This document shows, one piece after another, positions 33,956 to 41,391 of a DNA stretch of 63,197 bases. Positions within the stretch are counted from its first letter, which is position 1; the number at the start of each line of letters is the position of its first letter. Both the position numbers and the translations under genes were made by a program. This DNA comes from Gammaproteobacteria bacterium. Its GTDB lineage: Bacteria; Pseudomonadota; Gammaproteobacteria; Steroidobacterales; Woeseiaceae. The stretch lies in the NCBI GenBank assembly GCA_022600955.1, contig JAHZJK010000018.1:1-63197 (forward strand), in the 5' to 3' direction. The notes below the pieces were generated by a model. That model ran no database searches. It was not told the DNA's origin and saw only the letters and a program-made list of their open reading frames with translations.

Positions 33956-34007
33956 CCTTGCCAAGGTTGAGGTCGCCAGTTCGAACCTGGTTTCCCGCTC
34001 CAAATAA
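33956..34007 (+). repeat. attR: right 52-bp attachment repeat (partial tRNA-Gly)
   Basis: Exact copy of 24201-24252. It contains only the 3' half of tRNA-Gly(GCC) and therefore cannot make a tRNA. Confidence 0.95.
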
Positions 34008-34028
34008 GGCCTGCCATCCGGGTCACAG

Positions 34029-34057
34029 ATAGCCCCTCCTGCAGGGGCTATTTTTTT
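34029..34057 (+). terminator. Rho-independent terminator beyond attR
   Basis: Nine-bp stem ATAGCCCCT / AGGGGCTAT, loop CCTGC, then seven T. It is probably the original tRNA-Gly terminator, displaced from its gene by the insertion. Confidence 0.85.
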
Positions 34058-34170
34058 ACTCAAAAATACCGGAATAGTGCCGATAATGTGGATTCGGTCT
34101 CAGAAATGACCGAAGGTGAGCGTTATGTTACATCCAAATGGCGCTACTGGAAGTGCCCAAGGAGAAGACG

Positions 34171-34584
34171 GTGTTGTCATCCAAGAATTACCTCTCATTA
34201 TTGCTGTCCGTATTGGCGGCTGTGCTGCTAACGGGCTGTCCGAGCCCTGATTCGTCGTTCGCCGGCTCAATTGACCCAGCGGATCCAAATGCAGGCGGCG
34301 GCGGTGGCGGAGGCAATCCGACGCTGGTAGGTGAGCTCGAGCTGCAGGTTTCGGATGGCGGCATGGTGACCTCGAACCCCAGTATCGTCAGCTGTACAGG
34401 ACTGTTCCCTACGCAATTTTGTTTCGCTCAGGCGCCGATTGGCACGGTGGTTACTCTGACAGCGGTACCCGCTGCCGGTTTTCGCTTCTCGCTGTGGGAC
34501 AATTGTCCGGGGCCCAATGGAGACGACTGCGTGTTCACGATGAATACGGCGCAGGTCATCAGGGCAAACTTCGCCGCGCTTTAG
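34171..34584 (+). CDS. Lipoprotein with a divergent InlB B-repeat-like domain
   Basis: A 137-residue lipoprotein. The start GTG 34171 is supported by AAGGAG six bases upstream. The signal peptide ends with lipobox LLTGC. A Gly-rich linker (NAGGGGGGGNP) leads to a C-terminal domain with GTVVTLTAVPAAGFRFSLW, paired Cys and FTMNTAQVIRANF, the pattern of divergent InlB B-repeat (Flg_new_2-like) domains seen in surface proteins. Outer-membrane or surface location is predicted. It is the first host gene after the integrated element. Confidence 0.85.
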   Translation: MLSSKNYLSLLLSVLAAVLLTGCPSPDSSFAGSIDPADPNAGGGGGGGNPTLVGELELQVSDGGMVTSNPSIVSCTGLFPTQFCFAQAPIGTVVTLTAVPAAGFRFSLWDNCPGPNGDDCVFTMNTAQVIRANFAAL

Positions 34585-34604
34585 CCGACATAGTTCAGAT
34601 GCTG

Positions 34605-34629
34605 AGACCGCGCACTTGCGCGGTCTTTT
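34605..34629 (+). terminator. Rho-independent terminator after the lipoprotein gene
   Basis: Nine-bp GC-rich stem AGACCGCGC / GCGCGGTCT with loop ACTT, followed by TTT. Confidence 0.8.
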
Positions 34630-34671
34630 CTGTTGTGGAACTCTCATCTTCCGTATCGCTCTGAATGACCG

Positions 34672-36885
34672 GTGAATCGACTTCTAATAATCCTGTTAAG
34701 CCTGCTTGCCGCAACAATGTCGGCACAAGCGGCGGTTAGCAGTGAATTGCCGCGAACGACAGGCACGGTCAACGTTGACGGTGTCCTCGATGAGGCCATC
34801 TGGGACCAGGCGCTGAAAGTAGATCTGGCGTATGAGACAGATCCTGGTGAAAATCTCGACGCGAAGGTCCGCACGACCGCATTCATCATTGAAGATGGCG
34901 AAAACCTGCTGATCGGGTTCGACGCGGAGGATCCTGACGCTGCCAGCATTCGCGCCTTCCTGCGAGACCGGGACAGCGCCTGGGCGGATGACTTTATCGG
35001 CATTAATCTGGATACCTACGGTGATGGTCGACGCGCATTTCAGTTCTATGCGAATCCCCTGGGTGCGCAAATGGACGTCACGCTCGATGACATCAATGGC
35101 AATGAGGATTCCTCCTGGGACGCCATATGGGAGTCTGCCGGCAAGATCAGCGCCGATGGCTATGTGGTCGAGATGCGAATCCCCCTCGATCAGCTCCGGT
35201 TTCAGTCCGTCACTGGTCCGCAGACCTGGGGCTACAACCTGGTTCGAATCTATCCTCGAGGGCACCGCTACCGATTGTCCAATGATCGTCGCGACCGCAA
35301 TCGAAACTGTTCGCTTTGTCAGATCAGCCGTTTTGAAGGATTGGAAGGGTCCAAACCCGGACGAAATTTTGAATTTGTGCCGACGCTGACGGCCTCTGAA
35401 TACGAGTCTACTGAGGAACCTGGTGTCATTCCGATAGCGTCCGGTGGAACCGACACAGAAGTCGGGCTCAGCGTGCGTTGGGGCGTCACGCCAGACGTTA
35501 GCGCGAACCTGGCGATCAACCCGGATTTTTCCCAGATTGAGGCCGATGCCGCCCAACTCGATATCAATAATCGCTTTGCATTGTTCTTTCCTGAGAAGCG
35601 ACCGTTTTTTCTCGAAGGGGCGGACTACTTCACGACTCCGATGCAGGCCGTGTTCACACGTACTGTCAGTGACCCTGAAGTAGGGCTGAAGCTGACCGGT
35701 AAGCGCGGCAACAATACGTTCGCGACTTTTGCGGCCAGCGACGGGGTTACGAGCCTGCTGTTTCCGGGAGCACTTGGCTCGGATACGACCACGCTGGAGC
35801 AAAGCAACAATGCGTTCGTTGGGCGCTATAGCCGCGGTTTCGGCGGTGCATCTTCGCTGGGCGGACTGCTGACAGTTCGTGACGGGGATGGCTATCAGAA
35901 CGTTGTTGGTGGGTTTGATACTAGATGGCGGATTACCGATCAACACGCGCTGCGGGCGCAGTTGCTGCATTCGGAGACCGAGTACCCGCAGGCAGCGGCG
36001 ATTGAGTTTGAACAGCCCGTCGGCGCGTTCTCAGGTGATGCCGCTCTTATTCGCTACGAATACGATTCGAGGAACTGGAAATTCAATCTTCGCCATACGC
36101 AAATGGATGAAGGCTTTCGAGCAGACTCAGGATTTATTGGCCAGGTCGGCGTCGACTCACAGGAAGCTACGCTGGTGCGATTCTGGTTCGGCGAAGAAGA
36201 CGACTGGTGGACGCGGGTCCGGCTTCGCACGGAGTTTGAGACAACACACGACGAAAGTGGTCAGTTGCTGGAAGAGGAGTTTTCGATGCGTTTGGGTGTG
36301 GGCGGCCCAATGCAGTCGTGGCTGCAGCTCAATTATCGTAGTGGTCGCGAATTTGACGATGGCCTGTTGTTTGACTACGACAAGCTGGGCATTTACGCCG
36401 AATTGCGACCGACGGCAGGACTGTATGTCGGCGCCTATCTGCAATACGGCGACCAGATAGACTTCTCGAACAATCGTCTGGGTAAACAGTGGTTCTTTGA
36501 GCCTAGTATTAACTGGAATGTGTCGCAGAATCTGTTGTTCAGGATGAGCGGAGCATTCGCCAATCTGGAAACGGAGCAGGGCGAGCGGGTTTTTGACGCT
36601 GCCGTAGTTGATGCCCGAGTCACGTGGCAATTCAACTTACGCTCCTTCCTGCGCTTGTCAGTGCAGCGCCAGGACATCGATCGAAACCCGGCCGTCTATA
36701 TTGAACCGGAAGATGCTCAGGATCTGGAAGTTGGGCGGCAGCTATTGTATTCCTACAAACTGAATCCGCAGACGGTCTTCTTTCTGGGGTATTCCGATAA
36801 CCACGTCGATGACGACACTCTGGAAAAGTTAACGGTCTCGGATCGCAGTTGGTTCATGAAAATAGGCTACGCGTGGAATCTTTAA
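34672..36885 (+). CDS. Outer-membrane protein with N-terminal CBM9-like domain and DUF5916-type barrel
   Basis: A 737-residue secreted protein starting at GTG 34672, with signal peptide (LLIILLSLLAATMSAQA). Residues about 27-215 form a carbohydrate-binding-family-9-like domain (GTVNVDGVLDEAIWDQA, FDAEDP, DDFIGINLDTYGDGRRAFQF). The remainder is a long series of amphipathic strands of the DUF5916 type, including the strongly conserved INPDFSQIEADAAQLDINNRFALFFPEKRPFFLEGADYF, and ends in a barrel-like aromatic C-terminus (GYAWNL). The family is common in Bacteroidetes and marine proteobacteria; its function is unknown, with glycan or peptide uptake suspected. Confidence 0.9.
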   Translation: MNRLLIILLSLLAATMSAQAAVSSELPRTTGTVNVDGVLDEAIWDQALKVDLAYETDPGENLDAKVRTTAFIIEDGENLLIGFDAEDPDAASIRAFLRDRDSAWADDFIGINLDTYGDGRRAFQFYANPLGAQMDVTLDDINGNEDSSWDAIWESAGKISADGYVVEMRIPLDQLRFQSVTGPQTWGYNLVRIYPRGHRYRLSNDRRDRNRNCSLCQISRFEGLEGSKPGRNFEFVPTLTASEYESTEEPGVIPIASGGTDTEVGLSVRWGVTPDVSANLAINPDFSQIEADAAQLDINNRFALFFPEKRPFFLEGADYFTTPMQAVFTRTVSDPEVGLKLTGKRGNNTFATFAASDGVTSLLFPGALGSDTTTLEQSNNAFVGRYSRGFGGASSLGGLLTVRDGDGYQNVVGGFDTRWRITDQHALRAQLLHSETEYPQAAAIEFEQPVGAFSGDAALIRYEYDSRNWKFNLRHTQMDEGFRADSGFIGQVGVDSQEATLVRFWFGEEDDWWTRVRLRTEFETTHDESGQLLEEEFSMRLGVGGPMQSWLQLNYRSGREFDDGLLFDYDKLGIYAELRPTAGLYVGAYLQYGDQIDFSNNRLGKQWFFEPSINWNVSQNLLFRMSGAFANLETEQGERVFDAAVVDARVTWQFNLRSFLRLSVQRQDIDRNPAVYIEPEDAQDLEVGRQLLYSYKLNPQTVFFLGYSDNHVDDDTLEKLTVSDRSWFMKIGYAWNL

Positions 36886-36897
36886 ACCCCGCCGAGT

Positions 36898-38094
36898 CTA
36901 TTCATACAGTCCAAGTATCGGCATTTCCACGGACACGACCTTACTCGTGTCGTTGCGCCGGTCCGTCCAGGCGATAACCAGTTTGTCGCTGACGCGCTTG
37001 AGTTGCGGGACCGTGCGCGCCAGGTTGCTGCGTCCGGCCGTGTGAATTCGACCGAGTTGGCCGTCTGCAGTCACTCCACGAACCTTGATCGCGTATCCAC
37101 TGTCCTCGGACTCGAGCCAGCTGATGACGTAGCTGTCGCGATCCACGATCTCAACGGACACGTGCCCCAACAGGGTGTCTGCTGCAATCTCAAGCGGCTC
37201 CGAGAACGTCTTGCCAGCGTTCATGGACACTGAGGATTTTACGATGGCGCGATTCTTTGCAGCCGTAAACCAGCCGACGACGACCAGCTGTTGTGCCGCG
37301 CTAACGGAGGGGCCGTTCACAGGGCAACCATCGATAATCCAACCATCGTTGCTGATGGCAACACCGGCTTGCCATTTGTCATTAATTCGCCGCGTCACAT
37401 AGATATCACGTACCTCGTCAGAAGTTCGATTGCGATAAACGGCTACCGGGCCACTTTCGGCGACCGCGACACTCGTCTGGCAACAGTCGCAGATCAAATC
37501 ATCGACAAGTGCTTCGCCCTGCATGCTGGATTCATGCGTGAGAACGCCGCTTCGCAGTGTCATGCCTTGCTCGCCATTTCGGCCGTCCAGCCAAATGAGT
37601 CCAGTTCCCACGCCGTCTGGGAATACAGATACAAAACCATGCTCGGTGGCAGTCGCATCGTCATGCGGGCTGAATGCTTCGCTCCAGGTCTTGCCTCCGT
37701 CTGCCGAGCGAGAAGTCAGAATCTGGTAGGCATACGGCGCGTCTGCAACATAGCTCATCCAGTGAGCGAGGAGGCTTTCAGGCCCGAGCGGTGTGACGGC
37801 AGGCAGGTCTGCCCAGTTGACGAACATGCCGGGATCCGTAACCGCGGTTGCTGCCGGTTGCCATTCACCTTCAAAGAGAGTCGTGTATTTTAGCGCCGCG
37901 CCGTTCTCGTTGCGCTCCATCCAGCTCAGGATCAACGAGTCATTGGGTCCCGCCGCGAGACGCGGTCCCTGGGCACCGGGCGCAGCTGGAACCGTTATGG
38001 GCTCCGGGTAACTCAGCTGGGGGAGTTCCTGCTCTGCACAGGCACTAAGGATTACTGCTGCGCCGATGATGACTATGAATGAGGCTCGTTGCAT
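36898..38094 (-). CDS. BNR-repeat (sialidase-like fold) lipoprotein
   Basis: A 398-residue lipoprotein. The start ATG 38094 gives the signal peptide SFIVIIGAAVILSAC. The body carries Asp-box/BNR repeats (SADGGKTWSE, MNAGKTFSEP), indicating a six-bladed propeller like those of exo-sialidases. A CDCCQT cysteine cluster appears mid-protein (about residue 205), with two more Cys close by. The sialidase Arg triad cannot be confirmed by eye, so enzyme activity is not assured. It is convergent with the DUF5916 protein, 12 bases apart. Confidence 0.82.
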   Translation of the reverse strand: MQRASFIVIIGAAVILSACAEQELPQLSYPEPITVPAAPGAQGPRLAAGPNDSLILSWMERNENGAALKYTTLFEGEWQPAATAVTDPGMFVNWADLPAVTPLGPESLLAHWMSYVADAPYAYQILTSRSADGGKTWSEAFSPHDDATATEHGFVSVFPDGVGTGLIWLDGRNGEQGMTLRSGVLTHESSMQGEALVDDLICDCCQTSVAVAESGPVAVYRNRTSDEVRDIYVTRRINDKWQAGVAISNDGWIIDGCPVNGPSVSAAQQLVVVGWFTAAKNRAIVKSSVSMNAGKTFSEPLEIAADTLLGHVSVEIVDRDSYVISWLESEDSGYAIKVRGVTADGQLGRIHTAGRSNLARTVPQLKRVSDKLVIAWTDRRNDTSKVVSVEMPILGLYE

Positions 38095-38123
38095 GGGCTC
38101 ATTATGCGCTCTTTCTCGCTGGA

Positions 38124-38151
38124 TTGATTCCTGATGTAAGGGCTGTATACT
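38124..38151 (+). promoter_or_regulatory. Sigma-70 promoter of the tRNA-Cys/tRNA-Leu unit
   Basis: TTGATT (38124-38129), 16-base spacer, TATACT (38146-38151), about 50 bases before tRNA-Cys. It shows that these tRNAs do not depend on tRNA-Gly transcription. Confidence 0.7.
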
Positions 38152-38203
38152 GCTCCGCCTGCTCAACGGAGCGGCTTCTGCCGCTGCTTCGTTCGACTTC
38201 AGA

Positions 38204-38277
38204 GGCTAGGTGGCAGAGTGGTTATGCAGCGGACTGCAACTCCGTGTACGCCGGTTCGATTCCGACCCTAGCCTCCA
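38204..38277 (+). tRNA. tRNA-Cys(GCA)
   Basis: A 74-nt cloverleaf with encoded CCA: acceptor GGCTAGG / CCTAGCC, anticodon loop CTGCAAC (anticodon GCA), T arm GGTTCGATTCC. Corresponds to cysT of the E. coli glyW-cysT-leuZ cluster. Confidence 0.97.
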
Positions 38278-38290
38278 TTTTTCCTGTCGC

Positions 38291-38377
38291 GCCCGGGTGG
38301 TGGAATTGGTAGACACTGGGGACTTAAAATCCCCTGCTCGAAAGAGCGTGCCGGTTCGAGTCCGGCCCTGGGCACCA
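38291..38377 (+). tRNA. tRNA-Leu(TAA)
   Basis: An 87-nt class II tRNA with a long variable arm (TGCTCGAAAGAGCG) and encoded CCA. Acceptor GCCCGGG / CCTGGGC; anticodon stem GGGGA / TCCCC with loop CTTAAAA (anticodon TAA). Lies 13 bases after tRNA-Cys and corresponds to leuZ. Confidence 0.97.
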
Positions 38378-38503
38378 ACCTCATTGCGGGACTAATCCCG
38401 AAATTCCGCTGCTTTCTATGCGCTCAATACGGATGCCGATTCTGCAGTGATCTGCGTATCGTCTTGTCGTGAAGTTTCCGACAACCACGATAGAGAGGCA
38501 TTC

Positions 38504-39580
38504 ATGAAGATTACTGTACTGGGAGCAGGTGCTGGCGGCACTGCTGTGGCATTTGATTGTGCCGCACACGGACATGACGTTCGTCTCTTCGATTTCGAGC
38601 AGTTCCCCGACAATATCGCAGCGATAGCCGAGCAGGGTGGAATCAGGGCGGAGGGCGATGTCTCCGGATTTGGTTCCGTTGTGTATTCAGGCCACGATAT
38701 TGATCTTGCTCTGCAGGACGCTGAGCTAATCTACGTTGTCGGCCCTGCCTATAGCACAGAGCCGTTCGGTAACGCCGTGGCTGGCAAGTTGAGCGCTGGG
38801 CAAACGGTCATTGTCAGTCCGGGCTCATGCGGTGGCGCGCTGGCTTTCAAGCGGTCCGCCGGGCTGGCAGTCGATGACGACAGCATTCGTGTCGCGGAAA
38901 CGTCGACATTGCACTATGCCGTGAGGTTGGTTGAACCGGGTTCGATACGGGTTTTTCTCAAACTCAAGGCCGGAAACTTGCTGGCCGCTCTTCCTCGCAA
39001 TCATACTCATGAAATTCTCGAGCTTGTTGCTGATGTATACCCGAGCATGGAGCCTGCAGAGAGTGTTTTGCAAACGAGTTTGCAAAATGCAAATCCAATT
39101 ATCCATCCGGCAGTGACTCTGAGCAATGCAGCCCGAATCGAAATGACGGCCGGAAACTTTCTATTCTATGAAGATGGTGTCAGCGATTCAGTTGGGCGCC
39201 TTATTGAAGCGCTAGACAAGGAACGTATCGCGATTGGTGCGAAACTGGGTATCGACGTGTTGCCGGATCCTGAAATGGGTATGCGCCAGGGTTACATGCT
39301 GGAGACTAACTATGGCTCAGGGTACCGCAAGGCACCGGGCTTTCTGGGGATCGGCGCGCAACCGCAACTCGATCACCGCTATCTCAACGAAGACGTCGGA
39401 TATGGATTGGTGTTCATGTCAACACTCGGCGAGCAGATCGGCGTTGCGACGCCAGGTATCGATGCCGTCATAAACGTCGCATCGATCGTGATGGCACACG
39501 ACTACCGGGCGGAAGCTCTGCGAACGCCGGGCACGTTGGGTATTGCCGATCTCTCCGCTGAGGAACTTGCGGCGCTTTAA
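38504..39580 (+). CDS. NAD/NADP opine dehydrogenase family protein
   Basis: A 358-residue oxidoreductase. The N-terminal Rossmann motif KITVLGAGAGGTAVAFDCA opens the protein directly after ATG 38504, which has an AGAGAGG ribosome-binding site; the longer frame upstream is not credible. The C-terminal octopine/nopaline dehydrogenase domain has NANPIIHPAVTLSNAARIE and LETNYGSGYRKAPGF, with the conserved His. Members condense amino acids with 2-oxo acids (opines) or make opine-type metallophores. No nicotianamine-synthase-like partner is near, so the product is unknown. Confidence 0.9.
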   Translation: MKITVLGAGAGGTAVAFDCAAHGHDVRLFDFEQFPDNIAAIAEQGGIRAEGDVSGFGSVVYSGHDIDLALQDAELIYVVGPAYSTEPFGNAVAGKLSAGQTVIVSPGSCGGALAFKRSAGLAVDDDSIRVAETSTLHYAVRLVEPGSIRVFLKLKAGNLLAALPRNHTHEILELVADVYPSMEPAESVLQTSLQNANPIIHPAVTLSNAARIEMTAGNFLFYEDGVSDSVGRLIEALDKERIAIGAKLGIDVLPDPEMGMRQGYMLETNYGSGYRKAPGFLGIGAQPQLDHRYLNEDVGYGLVFMSTLGEQIGVATPGIDAVINVASIVMAHDYRAEALRTPGTLGIADLSAEELAAL

Positions 39581-39593
39581 CAGCAGCGCGCGA

Positions 39594-40307
39594 CTAACGC
39601 ATCATGTCGTCAATTGACACTTCAGTGTACCCGGCCGGAATCTGGAGTCGGGCCTCATCTACGTCTGAGTTATCAATGCTGACAAGTTCGGAGCTGTGGA
39701 ACTTGTTTTTGCTGCGAATGGGGACTCCGCCAAGCAGATCGAAATCACTTTCCACAGAAGCACTACCAGCCATTGCGGCCATCTCCTGCATTGCTTCCAT
39801 GGCACCTATTAACGTCTGGTAGTCGCCGAGCGACAATCCCAGTTCATCCCGCGAGGCAACGCAGACAACGGAATCCATGCTGCCGTCGTCACTGACTATC
39901 TCAAGGATGTCGCAGTCGAAGTTTGCGACTTCATCGGTTTCACCAGTGCGTGTCACGCTGGTTTTTGGTGCTTCCTGCATCTGCGGCATCATGGCTTTCA
40001 TTTGTTGCTCGGCCATTGCGCGCTGCGCTTCGGGCATGCCGGCCAGCATTTTCTCCATTTCTGCTTTGACCTGGGATTGCATATCTGCGGCGAAGCCTTT
40101 GTCCATGCGCATGAAGGTTTTCTTGTCGTGCTCCAGCACCACGAAGTAGTCCTGGCCATTTTCGAAGAGAACCGATGCATTTACGTCGCCGAACAGGACC
40201 TTGCCGTTGCTGATCAAGCCGGTGGAACCGTCGCTAAACGACATTTCCGAGTCGGCGAGCGCAAGGCTCGAAATTCCCAAAATCAACATCGAAAGCAATG
40301 CGCGCAT
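39594..40307 (-). CDS. DUF4412 domain secreted protein
   Basis: A 237-residue exported protein with signal peptide (LLSMLILGISSLALA). The body matches DUF4412: strands with GLISNGKVLFGDVNASVLFENGQDYFVVLEHDKKTFMRMDK, then a Met/Gln-rich helical stretch (AEMEKMLAGMPEAQRAMAEQQMKAMM), then two Cys (FDCDILEIV, DSVVCVASRDELG). Periplasmic, function unknown. Convergent with the opine dehydrogenase gene. Confidence 0.82.
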   Translation of the reverse strand: MRALLSMLILGISSLALADSEMSFSDGSTGLISNGKVLFGDVNASVLFENGQDYFVVLEHDKKTFMRMDKGFAADMQSQVKAEMEKMLAGMPEAQRAMAEQQMKAMMPQMQEAPKTSVTRTGETDEVANFDCDILEIVSDDGSMDSVVCVASRDELGLSLGDYQTLIGAMEAMQEMAAMAGSASVESDFDLLGGVPIRSKNKFHSSELVSIDNSDVDEARLQIPAGYTEVSIDDMMR

Positions 40308-40526
40308 TTTGTATCTCCTGTGGCGAGTGAGCGAGCCAATAATAGCGAACTATTGAGTACCAGGCACCACAAGAGGTTTTTGTCAGGAATTGCGAATTCG
40401 CACGCGAGAGACACAGATCACACCCAACCTGTGGACTGGTTAACAGTTTTTGACATGACTGGCTGGATTGCTGGTCCGAAATCGTCATTGGTGTCAAAAA
40501 AGACTCTCGAACGGAGGAGTTTTGCC

Positions 40527-40751
40527 ATGGCGGCTGCCAGCGATAAAAATGTGGATTACAGATTGCTTAATCGACTGAGTAATCTCGTCATTTGCAGTCG
40601 TTGCCTGCGACGCGGCAAGGTCACACCTGTCCCCCAGGTAATTTCCGATCGACACTCCCTGACAAACGAATGCCCGAAGTGCCGCCACAGCCGTGCAGAG
40701 CAAAAAGGCTACCGACGGTCTATTGCCAAGTTGCTCACGCTGCGCAGCTAA
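40527..40751 (+). CDS. Small zinc-ribbon protein upstream of tdk
   Basis: A 74-residue protein starting at ATG 40527, with AGGAG seven bases upstream. Two CxxC pairs (VICSRCLRRGKV and NECPKCRHSRAEQ) about 30 residues apart suggest a zinc ribbon; the tail is basic. It is 51 bases ahead of thymidine kinase on the same strand. The 219 bases before it, shared with the divergent DUF4412 gene, must hold its promoter. I do not recognise the family; the strong ribosome-binding site is the main reason to accept the gene. Confidence 0.6.
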   Translation: MAAASDKNVDYRLLNRLSNLVICSRCLRRGKVTPVPQVISDRHSLTNECPKCRHSRAEQKGYRRSIAKLLTLRS

Positions 40752-40802
40752 TAATCTGCCGCGCTTAGTGCATCGCAAATGCTGTGATGACACAATACGC
40801 AC

Positions 40803-41387
40803 ATGGCCAAACTGTACTTCTATTACTCGTCGATGAACGCTGGTAAGTCCACAGCGCTATTGCAATCCAGCTACAACTACAAAGAGCGCGGCATGGATAC
40901 TCTTGTTATGGCGCCACACCTTGATGACCGTTATGGGGCCGGCAAGGTGACGTCCCGAATCGGTATCGAGACCGACGCCCGGGTATTCAAACCGGATGAC
41001 AATCTGTTTGATGTCGTGCAAACGCTGATTGCGGAGAAACCCTTACATTGCGTCCTTATAGACGAGGCGCAGTTTTTGACGCGTGACCAGGTGTTTCAAC
41101 TCAGCGAGGTAACCGACGAGCTGAACGTGCCGGTACTGGCGTATGGACTGCGTACCGATTTTCAGGGGGAGCCGTTTGAAGGCAGCAAATACCTGCTTGC
41201 ATGGTCCGACAATCTCAAAGAGCTAAAGGCAATTTGCCACTGCGGTAGCAAAGCCACGATGGTGCTGCGGATGGATGAGGATGGCAATGCTGTTACGCAG
41301 GGTGCACAAGTCGAGATAGGCGGTAACGATCGTTACATTTCAATGTGCCGTAAGCACTTTAAATCGGCGTATTACAGCAACGCGTAA
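40803..41387 (+). CDS. tdk: Thymidine kinase
   Basis: Type II (TK1-like) thymidine kinase of 194 residues for deoxythymidine salvage. P-loop [14 protein letters not shown] at residues 7-20; Walker B-like [10 protein letters not shown] with the catalytic Glu; lasso-loop zinc Cys residues in CHCGSKA and CRKH; substrate segment ERYISMCR-like NDRYISMCR. Cytoplasmic tetramer in the family. Convergent with the FHA-ATPase gene, 4 bases apart. Confidence 0.97.
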   Translation: MAKLYFYYSSMNAGKSTALLQSSYNYKERGMDTLVMAPHLDDRYGAGKVTSRIGIETDARVFKPDDNLFDVVQTLIAEKPLHCVLIDEAQFLTRDQVFQLSEVTDELNVPVLAYGLRTDFQGEPFEGSKYLLAWSDNLKELKAICHCGSKATMVLRMDEDGNAVTQGAQVEIGGNDRYISMCRKHFKSAYYSNA

Positions 41388-41391
41388 AAGC

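Larger units (their letters stand above)
24201..34007. mobile_element. Integrated satellite-like element in tRNA-Gly with capsid and tape-measure genes
   Basis: Boundaries are shown by a perfect 52-bp direct repeat (24201-24252 and 33956-34007) made of the tRNA 3' half plus 5 bases. The unit is about 9.75 kb. A tyrosine integrase stands next to the right repeat and reads inward. The minus-strand module carries integrase, regulator, winged-helix protein, protease-capsid fusion and tape measure; the left end carries two plus-strand genes. No terminase, portal, connector, tail tube, baseplate or lysis gene is seen. Capsid-encoding satellites (cf-PICIs, and marine tRNA-integrated elements such as VEIMEs and tycheposons) are the nearest known concept; a deletion-reduced prophage is the alternative. 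Confidence 0.93.

Noticed and set aside
24172..34007. A complete prophage
   Set aside because: Only capsid and tape-measure genes of the virion set are recognisable, and the unit is below 10 kb with exact attachment repeats; there is no room for missing packaging and tail genes.
33956..34007. A second tRNA-Gly gene
   Set aside because: Only the 3' half is present, without a 5' acceptor strand or D arm; it is the attachment-site copy.
34696..35970. Minus-strand frame of 424 codons inside the DUF5916-type gene
   Set aside because: Antisense shadow in a gene with strongly conserved protein motifs on the plus strand; the translation looks random.
40002..40751. A 249-codon plus-strand frame reaching back across the DUF4412 gene
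   Set aside because: Only its last 75 codons, from the ATG with a good ribosome-binding site, look real; the remainder is antisense to the DUF4412 gene.
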